This document shows, in pieces, positions 45,073 through 57,704 of a stretch of DNA of 64,000 nt; position 1 is the first letter of the stretch, and the number at the start of each line of letters is the position of its first letter. The notes under the pieces are model-generated. The model was not told where the DNA came from. It did no database searches and worked only from the letters and a program-made list of their open reading frames with translations. Source of the DNA: Begonia masoniana (taxonomy: Eukaryota; Streptophyta; Magnoliopsida; Cucurbitales; Begoniaceae); assembly GCA_022432975.1 (NCBI GenBank), contig CM039510.1, positions 27,953,201 through 28,017,200 of the forward strand, written 5' to 3'. Made by a program: the position numbers and the translations under genes.

Positions 45073-46427
45073 CTGTAACTTATTTGAAAAGATAATTTTA
45101 TCTAGCAATGGTCTAATACAGTATTTCTCGAGAATTATCCTAATTAATATTATCTATGTTTTATTGCGTTTTTTTTATTCCAACAAGAAGAGGAAAGAGC
45201 ACGATAAAATAAGAAAGGAACGAAGAGATTGAAGAACTCAAAGTGTAGAAGGTTGAGGAAGATGAGATATAAAAAATTAAATATACATTTATTAAACAGA
45301 TTGTTCAAGATTAAAATCTAGCGAAAACTCTTTTAAAATTCAATTGAAATTGGAAACAGGGAAGCATATCAATTTGTTGATAACTTCGAAACGAAATCTA
45401 CTTATTTCTTTTTTTAAGAAAAATAATTAATTAAACAAATTAGTAACATTTTGCTATCGCTTTCGTCTAATTATATAATTTAATCAGTCAAGAACTTCCG
45501 GTAATTTACCCAGATGATCCTTTGACCTATCTTTCTTTAATTGTTTACGAGTGAAGAAGAAAGTTGTAAAGTCCACCATAACAGCCAAAAATTAACTCAT
45601 AAAATGAATGAAATATACGTCTTTTTGTTTCTGTTTGTAAGTTAAAAATTCGTAACTTGTCAAAAAAACGTTGAATAAATCTGGATAGGGGGAAAGTCAA
45701 TGTCGTTGTTGGCTATTTGTTAAAAGATGGTGGCGTGGAAAGTTTCTAGAGAGAGAGATGATTTGGGTCATCAAGTGTCAATACATGTAAGATATGGGTT
45801 TGCATCGTTTCAAGGGAACGAGGTTCCAGAGTGGTGGGTTCTTCGCTTTTTCGGCAGTGGGGAGAAATGCGAAGCTGGGAAGTGAGATTTGCTGATTTCT
45901 TCGTTGGCTTCTACTTGGAAACTTGCTCTAACCCTCCTTGCTTTCGGGGGTGTCCGTGTGGTTGTTTTCGTAATCTGCAGTATTTTGTTGTGTACTTGGC
46001 CTAACTTTCAAACATTGGGTGTGTTTCTTTGTGGATTTTAGGGATCTGGGTTCTTGGTATTTAGGGTTTGAGCTACTATTCTTTCTCTCTCTCTCTCTTT
46101 CTCTCTCCTGTTCAGGGTGTGTCTTAAAATGTCCCTTCAGTTTTGACTTTTCACGACGAATTGATTTTGAATGGATGGGAAGTTCTAGTTCTTTTATGGG
46201 TTTTAGCTGAAAACTCTTCTACTGGTTGAGCTTAGAATCGTCGTCCATCGCCGACAATTTTGAAATCAGTTTTTTTTTTTATCTGATTCAAGTTCGTTTG
46301 GGTTGGATTCTGGGTTGAAATATATGAACCTGAAAATTTATCTGAGCGGATTTTGATTTGATGGGCTGAATCTTCTCGTTCTTCTGAAGCTTTGAGCTCT
46401 TTCTGGGTTCTCCACAAACGAGCATTA
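45073..46427 (+). promoter_or_regulatory. Upstream and leader region of the PLP-transferase gene
   Basis: The region is AT-rich until about 45700, then less so. A CT-rich tract (46078-46109) is common in plant 5' leaders. Short upstream ORFs are present if the leader is unspliced: MSLQF at 46129, MDGKF at 46171, MGSSSSFMGFS at 46175 and MNLKIYLSGF near 46324. I see no certain TATA box. Whether a leader intron removes the uORFs is unknown. Confidence 0.45.
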
Positions 46428-49097
46428 ATGCATCTTTCACTATGGAAAAATCTCTCTCACTGTGCTGCCCTGATTTCGGACAAGAAGAACAAGAAAAAAG
46501 ACGGATCTGATTCTGGGATTGACCAGAGGAACCCATCGATTCTCAGAAAATTGCAGGAGAAGAAGCTCAGGGAAGCTCTTGAAGAAGCATCTGAGAATGG
46601 TTCTCTTTCTAAATCCCAAACCATGGAGTCGGACGCCCCCATCAATCAAGAAGACAGCTTGGGGAGGTCCCGCTCACTGGCCAGACTCCATGGACAACGA
46701 GAGTTTCTCCGAGCAACATCAATGGCTGCTGAGCGTGTGTTTGACTCGGAGGATGCCATTCCTGATCTCAACGAATCGTTCTCCAAGTTCCTAGCGATGT
46801 ATTCAAAATACGAGTCTCTCGAGAAAATCGATCGGCTAAGATTGGATGAATACTCGCATCTATCTCAAAAGGTATGCCTTGATTACTGCGGTTTTGGTCT
46901 GTTTTCTTATGTTCAAACACTTCACTATTGGGAGTCTTCTACGTTTAGTTTATCTGAGATTACTGCAAATTTAAGCAATCATGCTCTTCATGGAGGTGCT
47001 GAAAAAGGCACTGTTGAACACGATATAAAGTCTAGGATAATGGATTATTTGAATATTCCTGAGCAAGAATATGGCCTTGTTTTTACTGTGAGCAGAGGGT
47101 CGGCATTTAAATTGCTAGCCGAATCGTACCCTTTTCATAAGAACAAGAAATTGTTAACAATGTTTGATCACGACAGCCAGTCCGTGACTTGGATGGCTCA
47201 AAGTGCTAGGGAGAAAGGTGCAAAAGTCCATAGTGCATGGTTTAAATGGCCGACTCTCAAACCTTGTTCTGCCGAATTGAGGAAGCAAATGACCAACAAA
47301 AAGAAGAGAAAGAAGGATTCTGCTGTTGGTCTCTTTGTGTTTCCTGTCCAGTCTAGAGTAACCGGGGCCAAGTATTCGTACCAGTGGATGGCGTTGGCTC
47401 AGCAAAATAATTGGCATGTTTGCCTCGATGCTGGGTCGTTGGGTCCAAAAGACATGGATTCGCTCGGATTGTCACTTTTCCGGCCAGATTTTATCATTAC
47501 TTCATTTTACCGGGTTTTTGGGTATGATCCAACTGGTTTTGGTTGCCTTTTGATCAAGAAATCTGTCATGGCGAGTCTGCAAAATCAGTCTGGGTCGACT
47601 GGGTCTGAAATGGTGAAGATAACCCCAGAATATCCTTTATATCTCAGTGATTCTGTCGATGGTTTTGACAGATTGGACAGAATTGAAGATGATGAGGTGC
47701 CGGAGAATGTTGACAAAGCCTCTGAAAAACAACAGGAATCGCAGTTGCCTGCATTCTCAGGTGCATTCACTTCTAATCAAGTGAGAGATGTGTTTGAGAG
47801 TGAGATGGATCAAGATAGCTCTGAGAGAGATGGAACTAGCACTTTATTTGAGGAAACTGAGAGTGTTTCTTTTGGGGAGGTGATGAAAAGCCCTGTATTC
47901 AGCGAAGACGAGTCGTCCGATAATTCGCTATGGATTGACTTGGGGCAGAGTCCTATGGGATCTGACAATACTGGCCACTTGAGTAAACATAAAATAGCGT
48001 CTCCCTTACTGCCCCATTGGTTTAGTAGACAGAAAAATCTCAAGCAGCTGTCTCCTAAACCAGCAACTAAGTTATATGGCAGCCCTGTTTATAATGAAAA
48101 AGATCTGAATTCCAGGCCAAATGGCATGTTTGATGCTGCTGTCCTTTCGGTTTATCAGGAGCTAGATCGAGACAAAGAGGACCATGGGGAAGAAAAGTCA
48201 GCAGAACAAAACCTGAACTTGCATATCAGCCCTGCCATGGAGATCCAGGAAGAATCCAAACCTGGAAAGCCTCTTGTTGCTGGCTCTGTTAATGGTTCTC
48301 ATCTTGGAGATGGAAATACTTTCCATACATCTCAAGCCGTAGAGAATGGGTCCACCTCCAAAATTTCCCTGGACGTGAAAGAAAGTGCCATAAAAAGAGA
48401 AACTGAAGGTGAGTTTCGACTGTTACGAGGGCGAGAAGGGAATAGATTCACCAGTGGTAGAATGTTTGGATTGGACGAGATGGATTTGCAAGGCAAGGGA
48501 AGGAGGGTTTCATTCAGCACGAAAGACAATAGAAAGGATCCATTAATCAGTGCCTTAGAGACTGGAGAAATATCTGCTACAAGCTTTGATGACGAAGAGT
48601 ATAGTAGTGAAGGAGAAGATGATGGGAGACAGGATTGGGACAGAAGAGAACCCGAGATTATATGTCGGCATCTTGATCATGTCAACATGTTGGGTCTGAA
48701 TAAAACTACCCTCAGACTACGGTTTTTGATCAATTGGCTCGTAACATCCTTACTTCAACTAAGGTTACCTAGTTCAGATGAAGCCAGAAGCTCAAATCTA
48801 GTTCAAATATACGGCCCGAAGATAAAATATGAAAGGGGAGCTGCAATTGCTTTCAATTTGAGAGAAAGAAGCAGAGGATTAATCAACCCTGAAATTGTTC
48901 TAAAGCTTGCTGAAAAAGAAGGTATTTCTCTGGGAATAGGTTTTCTAAGTCACATTCGCATTCTGGAAAACGCCAAACATCACGATGATTTGAATCTGGA
49001 AGAGACTACTTTGTTTCGGCCAATGGAAAATGGAAAGAGTGGGTTCGTTCGGGTCGAGGTCGTTACGGCTTCGTTGGGCTTTTTTGACCAACTTTGA
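46428..49097 (+). CDS. MOCOS-like PLP-dependent transferase family protein, intronless, with a C-terminal frameshift
   Basis: The 889-residue frame starts [20 protein letters not shown], the conserved N terminus of a plant family related to the NifS-like domain of molybdenum cofactor sulfurase (like Arabidopsis At2g23520, from memory). An aminotransferase class V fold spans about 95-410: [12 protein letters not shown] (~151), [15 protein letters not shown] (~223) and CLDAGSLG with Asp 334. The family position of the PLP lysine (SFYKxFG in MOCOS) is Arg 362 in [13 protein letters not shown] long, probably disordered acidic/serine linker (~410-740) precedes a conserved C-terminal part ([29 protein letters not shown]). 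Six T at 49080-49085 instead of five shift the last codons: the ORF ends FFDQL, while the alternative frame continues in typical family sequence to a TAA at 49189-49191. Catalytic function is doubtful and the substrate unknown. Confidence 0.9.
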   Translation: MHLSLWKNLSHCAALISDKKNKKKDGSDSGIDQRNPSILRKLQEKKLREALEEASENGSLSKSQTMESDAPINQEDSLGRSRSLARLHGQREFLRATSMAAERVFDSEDAIPDLNESFSKFLAMYSKYESLEKIDRLRLDEYSHLSQKVCLDYCGFGLFSYVQTLHYWESSTFSLSEITANLSNHALHGGAEKGTVEHDIKSRIMDYLNIPEQEYGLVFTVSRGSAFKLLAESYPFHKNKKLLTMFDHDSQSVTWMAQSAREKGAKVHSAWFKWPTLKPCSAELRKQMTNKKKRKKDSAVGLFVFPVQSRVTGAKYSYQWMALAQQNNWHVCLDAGSLGPKDMDSLGLSLFRPDFIITSFYRVFGYDPTGFGCLLIKKSVMASLQNQSGSTGSEMVKITPEYPLYLSDSVDGFDRLDRIEDDEVPENVDKASEKQQESQLPAFSGAFTSNQVRDVFESEMDQDSSERDGTSTLFEETESVSFGEVMKSPVFSEDESSDNSLWIDLGQSPMGSDNTGHLSKHKIASPLLPHWFSRQKNLKQLSPKPATKLYGSPVYNEKDLNSRPNGMFDAAVLSVYQELDRDKEDHGEEKSAEQNLNLHISPAMEIQEESKPGKPLVAGSVNGSHLGDGNTFHTSQAVENGSTSKISLDVKESAIKRETEGEFRLLRGREGNRFTSGRMFGLDEMDLQGKGRRVSFSTKDNRKDPLISALETGEISATSFDDEEYSSEGEDDGRQDWDRREPEIICRHLDHVNMLGLNKTTLRLRFLINWLVTSLLQLRLPSSDEARSSNLVQIYGPKIKYERGAAIAFNLRERSRGLINPEIVLKLAEKEGISLGIGFLSHIRILENAKHHDDLNLEETTLFRPMENGKSGFVRVEVVTASLGFFDQL

Positions 49098-49191
49098 AGA
49101 CGTTTACAGGCTGTGGGCTTTTATAGCCAAGTTTCTCAATCCCTCTTTCATTAGAGATGGTGTCCTCCACACTTTGGAAGAAGAAAGTTAA
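49098..49191 (+). other. Out-of-frame conserved C terminus of the PLP-transferase gene
   Basis: Read one base back, this stretch encodes [18 protein letters not shown] and ends EEES before TAA 49189-49191. The codon structure and the family-like wording indicate it is coding in the ancestral gene. It is lost only through one extra T. Confidence 0.75.
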
Positions 49192-50486
49192 CATAATATC
49201 CAGAATTGGGTGACCAATGATTAGCATCTCGGCGATCAACTGTATTTTTCTCGAGCAGCAGATATTGGCTGATTCAAGCAGAAAGGTGGACTGACACGGA
49301 GGGATCGGAATGGGTAATTTTCTGTTGGATATCCCTGCTCTTAGTGAGGATTCTTCAATTCAGGTGATAGAATTTGTCGATTCATATTTATTATTTGCTT
49401 GAGATTCTTCCTTTTTTTGGTTGGATAGTAGAGTGAAGTGGCCAAAACAAACTCAAACTTGAGAAAAGCGATAGTTAGATAATGTGCTGTTACTCTGTCC
49501 TGAAACTGAAGCTGTTGCCATTGTACATATGTAGCTTATTTTGGTCTCTGAATTTTGGTTTGAAAATAGATTTTGTGTTTTTTGCATTCTACTGTGATAA
49601 ATTATAAATAATTGAAATAATTGATCACATACATTAATAAACGCATGACACGGTCAAAATCAGTATAAGATTAAAGTGTACATGTAGCGGTGTTCAAGTT
49701 TTTTGTTATAATAGTATGACACAACTTTTGGCGACTTTTGGTTTCATTATTTTCAAAATATTTGTCTAATCTCTTTCGGAATTATATTGTCTCACTTTTC
49801 ATTTATTGCTTTAATTGATAACATAATGCCACTGTTCATCGATCTATTTTTTTGCAAAATGAATAATATTTGAACTTATTGAAATAGAGGGATGACATAA
49901 TTTCGTATTTTGTCACGAAGCATGCTCATGTTGGCTTAGGTTGGGAGAGAACATAGTTGAGATCAAGGGTTTGGGGCGGGGACCTATATCTGTCCAAGGA
50001 TTATAATTTAAAATGTCAATTATATGTATCGAAAAGTAGTGTCAATGTTTTGTCTTGTTATGAACTATGCAAAGTAATTCAAAGTTACTTTTATTTAAGA
50101 GATTTCTATTTTTATCTTTTAATTTCTATCTTGAAATCCAAGAGAAATTAAAATTCACTCGGAGTTTTGTCCCGATATAAACTTAGGGTGTGATAATTTA
50201 ATAGGCGAATCAATTAAAGAGAGAGCGAGAAATAATATATTATGTATGGTATTATGCAATAATAATGTGTATGATATATATTAATTTTTGATTTATTAGA
50301 GTGAATAAAATAAATATTCGCTCGAAATTTGTCTCTCATCTTAAAATAAGAAAGGATTTGAGAGAATAGAAAAGTATTTCTTCTATATCACCTCTGTACA
50401 ATTTATATCTAGTGGAAAGGAATAGAATCCGATACAGACTAAGTATCGAATATTCTATTTAATGTACGGTTTATCAAAATAGTACT
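49192..50486. other. 3' untranslated region and AT-rich intergenic DNA
   Basis: The first few hundred bases are probably the 3' UTR of the PLP gene. A clear polyadenylation signal cannot be chosen; AATAAT and AATAAA-like motifs occur near 49590-49640. Nothing else was recognised. Confidence 0.5.
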
Positions 50487-50809
50487 GAACATAGTCATCT
50501 CTCTCTCTCTGCGCTTTTCCAGCGGTATTCTTTGTTCACGAATGAGCTGATTTTACCTGCTGCATTCTTTCTTCCTAGCCGGACTTCTTTCTTCTCTTGC
50601 TTCCCCATTGATGAGAGAACGATGATGTGTATTGAGAAGAAAAAGAGCAATGAATCGTTGGAGACGATGATATACAGTAACAAGGAAGGAAGAAGTAGAG
50701 AGAGAGAGTAGATTTTAAATTGATTGTTTCGACCTCTAATACAATCCTTACACCCCAATAATATCCTATTTACCACGGTTACTAAACCTAAACCATGGTT
50801 ATGCTAACA
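50487..50809 (-). repeat. 3' LTR of element J, left boundary approximate
   Basis: The PPT-side end is clear (minus sense TGTTAGCATAACC at 50809). The other end is a guess at TGAACATAG near 50487; no target duplication could be found. It contains a CT repeat (50500-50512). Confidence 0.5.
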
Positions 50810-50816
50810 TCGCCCC

Positions 50817-51285
50817 TTAAAAGCAAGGACTTCGATCGAAAATCTTAAATGTGAAGTCAAAGAAATGTGCAGGCGGAAGAAGCTTGGTAAAAGCGTCTAC
50901 AAGTTGATTCGCTGATGGAGTAAACTTGACTATCAATGTCTTAGCTAGAAATTTTTCTCCAACAAAGTGAAAATCAATTTCCACGTGTTTGGATTTTGAA
51001 TGTAGAAGTGGATTAAATGCAAGGTACGTTGCGCTCAGGTTATCACATAGAATGAGAGGTGCCATGATTGAGACGACACCAAGGTCCTAAAGAAGTGATC
51101 GTAACCATAGAATTTCTGCTGTGCCATTTGCCACACTTCAATATTCAGATTCGGTACTAAAGCGAGAAACCACCTTTTGTTTTGTAGAAGATCATGAAAT
51201 AAGATTATGACCTAAAAAAAATATAGAAACCACTCGTACTCTTCCTATCGTCCAGACAGGAAGCTCAATCCGCGTCAGTGAAGCA
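50817..51285 (-). pseudogene. RNase H of element J
   Basis: The 51065-50817 frame reads LILCDNLSATYLAFNPLLHSKSKHVEIDFHFV and ends FTKLLPPAHF, the last part of copia RNase H. The preceding part (FTDADWA..DDRKSTSG near 51260-51230) is broken by several stops. Confidence 0.85.
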
Positions 51286-51289
51286 AGTT

Positions 51290-51976
51290 AAATGGAAAGA
51301 TGAAGATGGCGAGAAGGAAATACCAAGAGATGAAGTACCCCGCAGATATCACAAAATTTACCTAACAGTCTGCCAGTGAACATCTGAGGGGGCATGCATG
51401 AATTGAAAAAATTTGTTAATAGCAAAGGCAATATCTGGTCTAGTAAGACAACAGTATTGTAAACCATCAACCATTCTACAGTAGAGAGTACCGTCAGGAA
51501 GCAGAGTACCTGAATGTTTGGAGAGGATGCGTCCCAAAACCATGGTAGGAACCAGTTTGCAAAAACTCATGCTAACTCTGTGAAGCAACTCAGATATGTA
51601 CCGGGATTGAGAGAAGCTCATACTTGTAGGTGTATGTAGGGGTTACGTGGAAAGATGAAGACGGCGAGAAGGAAATACCAAGAGATGAAATACCCCGCAG
51701 ATATTGCAAAATTCGCTTGACAGTCTGCCAGTGAACATCTGAGGGGGCATGCATGAATTGAGAAACCTTGTTGACAGCAAAGGCGATATCCAGTCTAGTA
51801 AGACAGCAGTATTGTAAACCACCAACCATTCTACGGTAGAGAGTACCTGAGTGTTTGGAGAGGATGGGTCCCAAAACCATGGGGGTAGGAACCGGTTAGC
51901 AAAAACTCATGCTAGCTCTGTGAAGCAACTTAGATATGTACCGGGATTGAGAGAAGCTCATACCTGTAGGTGTATG
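51290..51976 (-). pseudogene. RT end of element J, duplicated in tandem
   Basis: The units at about 51296-51650 and 51651-51976 both encode SQSRYISELLHR, ..SKHSGTL.. and RMV(D/G)GLQYCCLTR(P/L)DIAFA(I/V)NK, then FMHAPSDVHWQTV and ILQYLRG. The period is about 355 bp. The units have diverged by several substitutions and a small indel (TLLPDG present in one). Confidence 0.85.
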
Positions 51977-54791
51977 TAGGGATTACGTGGTCCGGTACGG
52001 TTCAGTTTTGAGAAAAATTAGGACCAGACCAATAATATTCGGTTTTCAATTTTTAGGACCGGTACCATCAAATTTTTTTTAAGAACCGGACCAAAATTTC
52101 AGTTCTGGTTCTGGTCCGGTTTCAATTTTCTCATTAAAAAATATTTTTTTAATATAAAATTCTAAAATAAAAAAAAATTAATTAATTAACTTAATTGTGC
52201 AAGTGGATATAAAAAATAGATAGAAATTTAATTGAACAACAGTAATATAATTTTTAAATTGTATTCTTCACTAAAATAAATATTTAATATCACACGCGAA
52301 GACACTGAAACAATCACAGTTGTATCATAAAAAATTTTTAAAAACTTAAGAAGTTCTCTAATATTCTCCCAATCTATTGGAGTGAGAGGTGATTCCCCAC
52401 TTAAATCACCGTCATAATTACTATCGGTTTCCATTAACATAGCAAAAGATTTTTCAAAATTTTTAGCGCTTGCTAACATCAAATATGTAGAATTCTATCT
52501 TGTAGACACATTAGGATAAACACTACTTTTGCATGCGATCTTAACATTATTAACACAATTCTTAAAAAATTGTAACCTTGCAGGTGAAGATTGAACATAC
52601 TTAACAGCTCCACGTACTCTACCAATAGCCTCTTGATGATCTTTTAAGTCTTCACTTACCATCAAGTTCAATATGTGTACAAAACATCGCACATGCATGT
52701 ATTCTTCATTCAAAACCAAATCATTCTAATTTCTAACACTTTTAATCAAATATGAAATTGCAACATCATTTGAAGAAGCATCATCAACTGTAACAGTTAA
52801 CATATTTTCAATTCCTCATTCAAACAAACATCTTTCTAATTCTTTATCAATTGTTTCACCTTTATGATTCGAAATCAAACAAAAATTCAAAATCCTCTTA
52901 TGTATGGTCCAACCACTATCAATATAATGAGCAGTTAAAACTATATAATTTAAATTTTGAATAGAAGTCCATGCATCTGTAGTCAAATATGTCCATGCAT
53001 CTGTAGTCAAATATACTCGTTGTGACGTTCTTCTAAAGTACTCTTTCAATTTCATATTTCCTCTTTCATAAAGATTAAAAATATCATGAGCTACAGTAAC
53101 TCTAGAAGGTATGGAAAATCTCAGCTGCAAATCTTGGGAATACGTTTTAAAACCCTTTCCTTCAACAAACCTCAAAGATAATTTATCATTAATTATCATC
53201 TTCACAAGTAGTTCTCGACAAGTATCAACACTAAAATATGAAAGTTGTTGTCCTCTATTATTTATATTTTGAAAGCTCAAAGTTTTTTGCTTCACATCTA
53301 CATTTGCCAATAATTTTACACAAATATAGATGTGTTTTTTCAAACTTGATGTCACATTATTTAGTGTATTATATGCATATGTTCTTCCACAATGATTACA
53401 TTTAGCTCTAGAATTGTTATCATTGTCATTTTCAACAACAGTAAAATGATTCCAAACATCAGATGTTTTTGTCCTTCCCCTACGAACGCTAACACTAGAA
53501 CTAGTAATAGCCGTAATATCTACATTGTCATTAGCGTTTTCTGTTTCTATCCTATAAAATACAATAACTTATCAAAAATTTAATAATCTAACAAAAAATA
53601 AATCATCCCAAAAAAATGAATGCTTCACAAGCAGCAAAAAACACTAAAACAGCAACAAAAACAATAAAGAACAACAAAAACAACTAAAAAACAGCACTAA
53701 AAACCAACTAAGAGAGTAACAAAAAAAAAAAACAAACAGAAAATAATCTACTACTAATGTTAAAAAAAGTTCTTACTGTACAATTGGAGTTTCATATCTC
53801 TGGTTGTTCTCTTCTTTCTCACATGGATGCTCTTAAAATGAGCTACTCTTTGTTTAAATAAAGCTTAAATTTAGGCTCTATTTTTGTTTAAATATGAATT
53901 GATGTCACCTAATGGTTAGAAATTTGAACAAATCTCAGTTTAGAGATAGATGGGTATGGAGAGTGGAGTGTGGAGTGTGGGGTGTGGAGAGCAGTCTTTT
54001 GCCACCACTCTTCAAAATTCAAGTCATCATATCTTAAATAGCTCATCCTTTTGAGCTGTTGAGCATGATGGTTTTAGGTTTAGATGAGAAAGCAGGGTTC
54101 TTCTGACTTAAAAGAGCTGAGATGACTATTTTTAAAAGATCTATCAACTACTAATGTTTAAAAACAGTTCTTATTGTGCAACCAAAATAGCAACCATTCA
54201 GCTATATGATCAAACAAAATCACTAAACCAAGAAAAAGCGATGAAAATGACGTCTTGGAAACTTCCAATTCCGAATATTTTTTTTCAAAAAAGATGGGGG
54301 AAATGTAAATAACAACAACAACAGAAAAACGAAAAAAAAAAAGTAAAAACTATCTATTTCTAACTGAGAGTGAACTGAAGAACTTAGGGCTTACCTTCGT
54401 CAAAGATGGGCGTCTCACGATTCTGGATTCACGTCTGTAAGTTGCGACAGTAGCCGGTGGTTGCTCAAGACTGCGATGACTGCGAGAGGTCCAGATTGAA
54501 GACTGCGGCGATGGCAAGAAAGGAGATTGAAGTGAAGACAGTCCTCTGAATTGAAGATTGAACTTCAGCTTTTTTGATAGATTGAAAAATTAGAGTTCTG
54601 ACTCTTTTGTGGTCCGCGTTCGGTTTTTCGAGTGTTTTATCATTAAACCCGAAAATCGAACTGAAAACTTTGATTCTGTTAAAGCATATTCGAAATTCAA
54701 TTTTTTTTTTATAGCAAAATTGACCAGAACTAGACCAAATAGGTCGGTTCTGATCCGATTCTTCGGTTTAGGTCGATTTTGTACACCCCTA
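51977..54791 (-). mobile_element. hAT DNA transposon with decayed, C-terminally truncated transposase
   Basis: Ends are TAGGGATTACG (51977) and, in reverse, TAGGGGTGTAC (54791). The flanking 8-mers GGTGTATG (51969-51976) and ACTGTATG (54792-54799) agree in the last six bases, as expected for an 8-bp hAT duplication. Removing the element and one repeat rejoins the copia RT frame (SVTHT to PTGMSFSQ). Subterminal GGTCCGGT and GGTTCGG-like repeats lie at both ends. The transposase lies on the minus strand. Confidence 0.88.
52228..53410 (-). pseudogene. hAT transposase remnant (BED zinc finger, RICESLEEPER-like)
   Basis: A BED-type finger (CNHCGRTYAYN...HIYIC) at about 53404-53320 is followed by FSVDTCRELLVKMIINDKLSLRFVEGKGF, FSIPSRVTVAHDIFNLYERG, LTTDAWTSIQNLNYIVLTAHYID and GETIDKELERCL. 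Further frames give VRCFVHILNLMVSEDLKD, AVKYVQSSPARLQFFKNCV and PLTPIDWENIRELLKFLKIFYDTT. The C-terminal dimerisation domain is missing. A 24-bp tandem duplication repeats YLTTDAWT (52978-53010). Confidence 0.87.
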
Positions 54792-56744
54792 ACTGTATGA
54801 GTGACCGAGATCCCAAGGAAGTAAGAAAGAAGTCCAAGGTCTCTTACCATAAATTTTGACTTAAGGTAGAGAAGAAACTGATCCAGGAGAGAAGTTGAGA
54901 ATACTAGCCAATTGAGTAAACATAAAATAGCGTCTCCCTTATTGCCCTATTGGTTTAGTAGACAGAAAAATCTCAAGCACCTGTCTCCTAAACTAGCAAC
55001 TAAGTTATATGGCAGCCCTGTTTATAATGAAAAAGATCTGAATTCTAGGCCAAATGGCATGTTTGATGCTGCTGTCCTTTCGGTTTATCAGGAGCTAGAT
55101 CGAGACAAAGAGGACCCTGGGGAAAAAAAGTCAGGAGAACAAAACCTGAACTTACATATAAGCCTTGCCATGGAGATCCAGGAAGAATCCAAACCTGGAA
55201 AGCCTCTTGTTGTTGGCTCTGTTAATGGTTCTCATCTTGGAGATGAAAATTGTCACGACCTGGGAGGGGGTCTAACAAAAACGCCAGGTTAAACAATCAA
55301 TTTCAGGGAGGTCTACCGTCTAATCTAAGGTTTTGTGAGGAAGTTTTATGATCGATCCATGATCTCTGAGCAAAAACAAATGTGAGAATACAAGCAATAA
55401 TATAAATACAGGAAAATGAAAAATAATTAAATGCACAATGTACAGTACAATCTAAAATGTCCTTACATATTCAAATTTAGAAGAAATAAAAGGATAGTGA
55501 CTCAAAAGAAATCGGCGTTGATTCGATTCACCTCCTACTCTTCCTTCTTTTAACAGTAGAGGGAGAATCGTTGGGGGTGAGTGACAAACTCAGTATAAGA
55601 TGCTATACCTACCACTCTCAAAATATGCATGTCCGCTTAAAATTAATGCACGTTTTAAAAACCCAAAACAGATTTCAGTATTATTAAATTCTCTTCTCAT
55701 TTTGAATTGATTGATGGACTAACTTTATAAAATAGAATAGCTTTATAGTAAAAATATGCCTGCATCAATCATACTAATGTACAAAATCAGGTGTACAATG
55801 AAAAGTGAGGTCACTCAAGGATCCTCTGAACCACACCAACACAGAAAGGTCGCGATAACACCATGCAGGGCCTCATAGGGAGAAGAGAAAATGTCAACCA
55901 CCAGGAGGGACTAACAACCACTCAATCTTGGGCCACCGGGACACACGTGCTAGAGCACACCAGAAGGGACTCAACAACCACTCAACCCTAGGCCCAAGGG
56001 GACCACGCAGTGGACTTATCATACCGGGGGTATCAACGAACAGACACTGGCCAGGTCGGGTAACCACTCCATTCGCGGGGAGTACCGCAACTCCAAATTA
56101 TAAAGGGGAGGACCCTATCCAAACAAGTGTGGGGAGTACCACAGCAACCCTCAAACACGGGTGCAACTATGCAAAAACCCTCTGATACTCTCAGCGTATG
56201 GGCCTAGCTAAGAGTGTCAGACAGTTATCTCAAGTATCACTCCAAATGGCATAGCAGAAAACCAATGCATAAATAAAGTTCATCTGCATGTCAATATAAT
56301 AAATCTCAAATCGAGCCTATCGGCTAGGGCGAGTAAAACATGGCATTTAAAATCCACTAGGCAGTATGAATCAGTGAAAAAGTATACATGCCTCAATAAT
56401 GCAAAATGCACGTGCTAGTAAAAATACTGAAGTCAATTATGGTGGTATCCAACCAAAAATAATATATGTGCATGCTAGGCTAGGTACAACGTAATAAGTA
56501 TAATAACTCATACTCTTGCGGCGAGTTCTCCTATCTTCGACAACCCGTGGCTCCTCAAAAATTGTTTCGAACTCAGTGAAATCCTCTGAATCCAAGTCAA
56601 AACAAAGGAGGAACCACGTTAAAGTCTAATATAAAAACGATATAACCAGGAGCCAGGGCCAAAACGGGCCCAAAAGGCTCGGGTTGACGTTTTGGTTAAA
56701 AAGTCAATGGTCAAAAATCAACCATTGACTTTGACTGCTGGTTC

Positions 56745-56990
56745 TGATCGGTTTGATTCGGTTCGGGTCGGGTCGAATCGATTCGGGTCGATTCGGTTCA
56801 GCTAGACTCGGGTCAGTCCAGCCCGGACGAACCTGGCCCAACTAGGCTCGGGTCGGACCCAACAGGTTTGGGCTGATCCTAGCCCGAACATGGGTCGAGC
56901 TCAGCCTGACCCAGCCCAGGCCCAACTCGACCCAGTGCCGGCCGAGTTGACTCGGTTGTCGACCAAGTCAACTCGACAGTCGACGACCGA
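56745..56990. repeat. Degenerate TCGGGTC/TTCGG low-complexity block in LTR B
   Basis: The stretch consists of variations of GATTCGGTTCGGGTCGGGTC followed by GCCCGGACC-like pieces. It is strongly CpG-rich compared with its surroundings. Confidence 0.7.
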
Positions 56991-57704
56991 GTGCCTCAGG
57001 GTCAGAAATCGCGTTTTCTGACCATTTTTTTTGCCAAATTTCGTTTCCAACCCGTTTCTCACTTCCTTTCCGGTCGATTCGTGCCAAAAATACCAAACAA
57101 TTGACCCCAAAACACAGATCGACAAAAACCCAAAAATCTGAAACTTCCCGGCAAAATCGAGAGTTAGATAGCTTACCGCCAAAAACGCACTTCAGCAACG
57201 TTGCTCTACTCGTTGAGACGAACGTTTTGACACCAAGATCGGACCGATCGGTGGTGGTTTCTGGAGTCGGCATTTTCCCTCGCGTCAGCCGACTCTCTAC
57301 CTCTCTCTCTCGGGTGTTTTAGCTAACAGAAGTGTAACACCCGATATTTTGGCCGTGTAATAATCTGTTGAATTATTGTATGGATTTAAATTGCCATAAA
57401 TACAGAAACTATTTTATTGTAAATTTTGGAGCGTTTAGTGAGGCGAGAAGCAAACTAATGACTAACTAAACAAAGCATGTTAGTTGGAAATGGATGGAAG
57501 GGTAAATTGGGAAGGAATTAAGGTTGGTGGGAAGGAATTAATGAGCTATTGACACCTGGCAACTTGTTGAAGAAGCCATACTCTTTTCTCTCCCCTCCTA
57601 CGTGAAATCCTCATTTCTCTTCTCTGTTTCTTCTCTGTCTTCTCTCTTTCTGGCGACTTCAACCTTTCCAAAAGACTTCCATTCTCCTGTCTTCTCCAGT
57701 AAAG

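Larger units (their letters stand above)
50487..54897 (-). mobile_element. Element J: truncated Ty1/copia fragment split by a hAT transposon
   Basis: On the minus strand the element reads RT (54897-54800), hAT insertion, more RT (51976-51290), RNase H (51285-50817), a PPT (AAGGGGCGATGTTAG) and an LTR from 50809 leftwards. Gag, protease, integrase and the first half of RT are absent. The right end is fused directly to the duplicated PLP gene fragment at 54898-54900. A ~355-bp part of RT/RNase H is duplicated in tandem. Confidence 0.8.

Noticed and set aside
46019..46210. 63-residue ORF upstream of the PLP gene as a separate gene
   Set aside because: It lies in the CT-rich leader, has no recognisable similarity, and its sequence is what a CT repeat would encode.
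46392..46427. Longer start (901 residues) for the PLP-transferase gene
   Set aside because: The codon at 46392 is TTG. The first ATG in frame is 46428 and gives the family's typical MHLSLWK start.
56901..57322. Overlapping ORFs on both strands in solo LTR B
   Set aside because: They lie in low-complexity, CpG-rich LTR sequence with no domain, and all are short.
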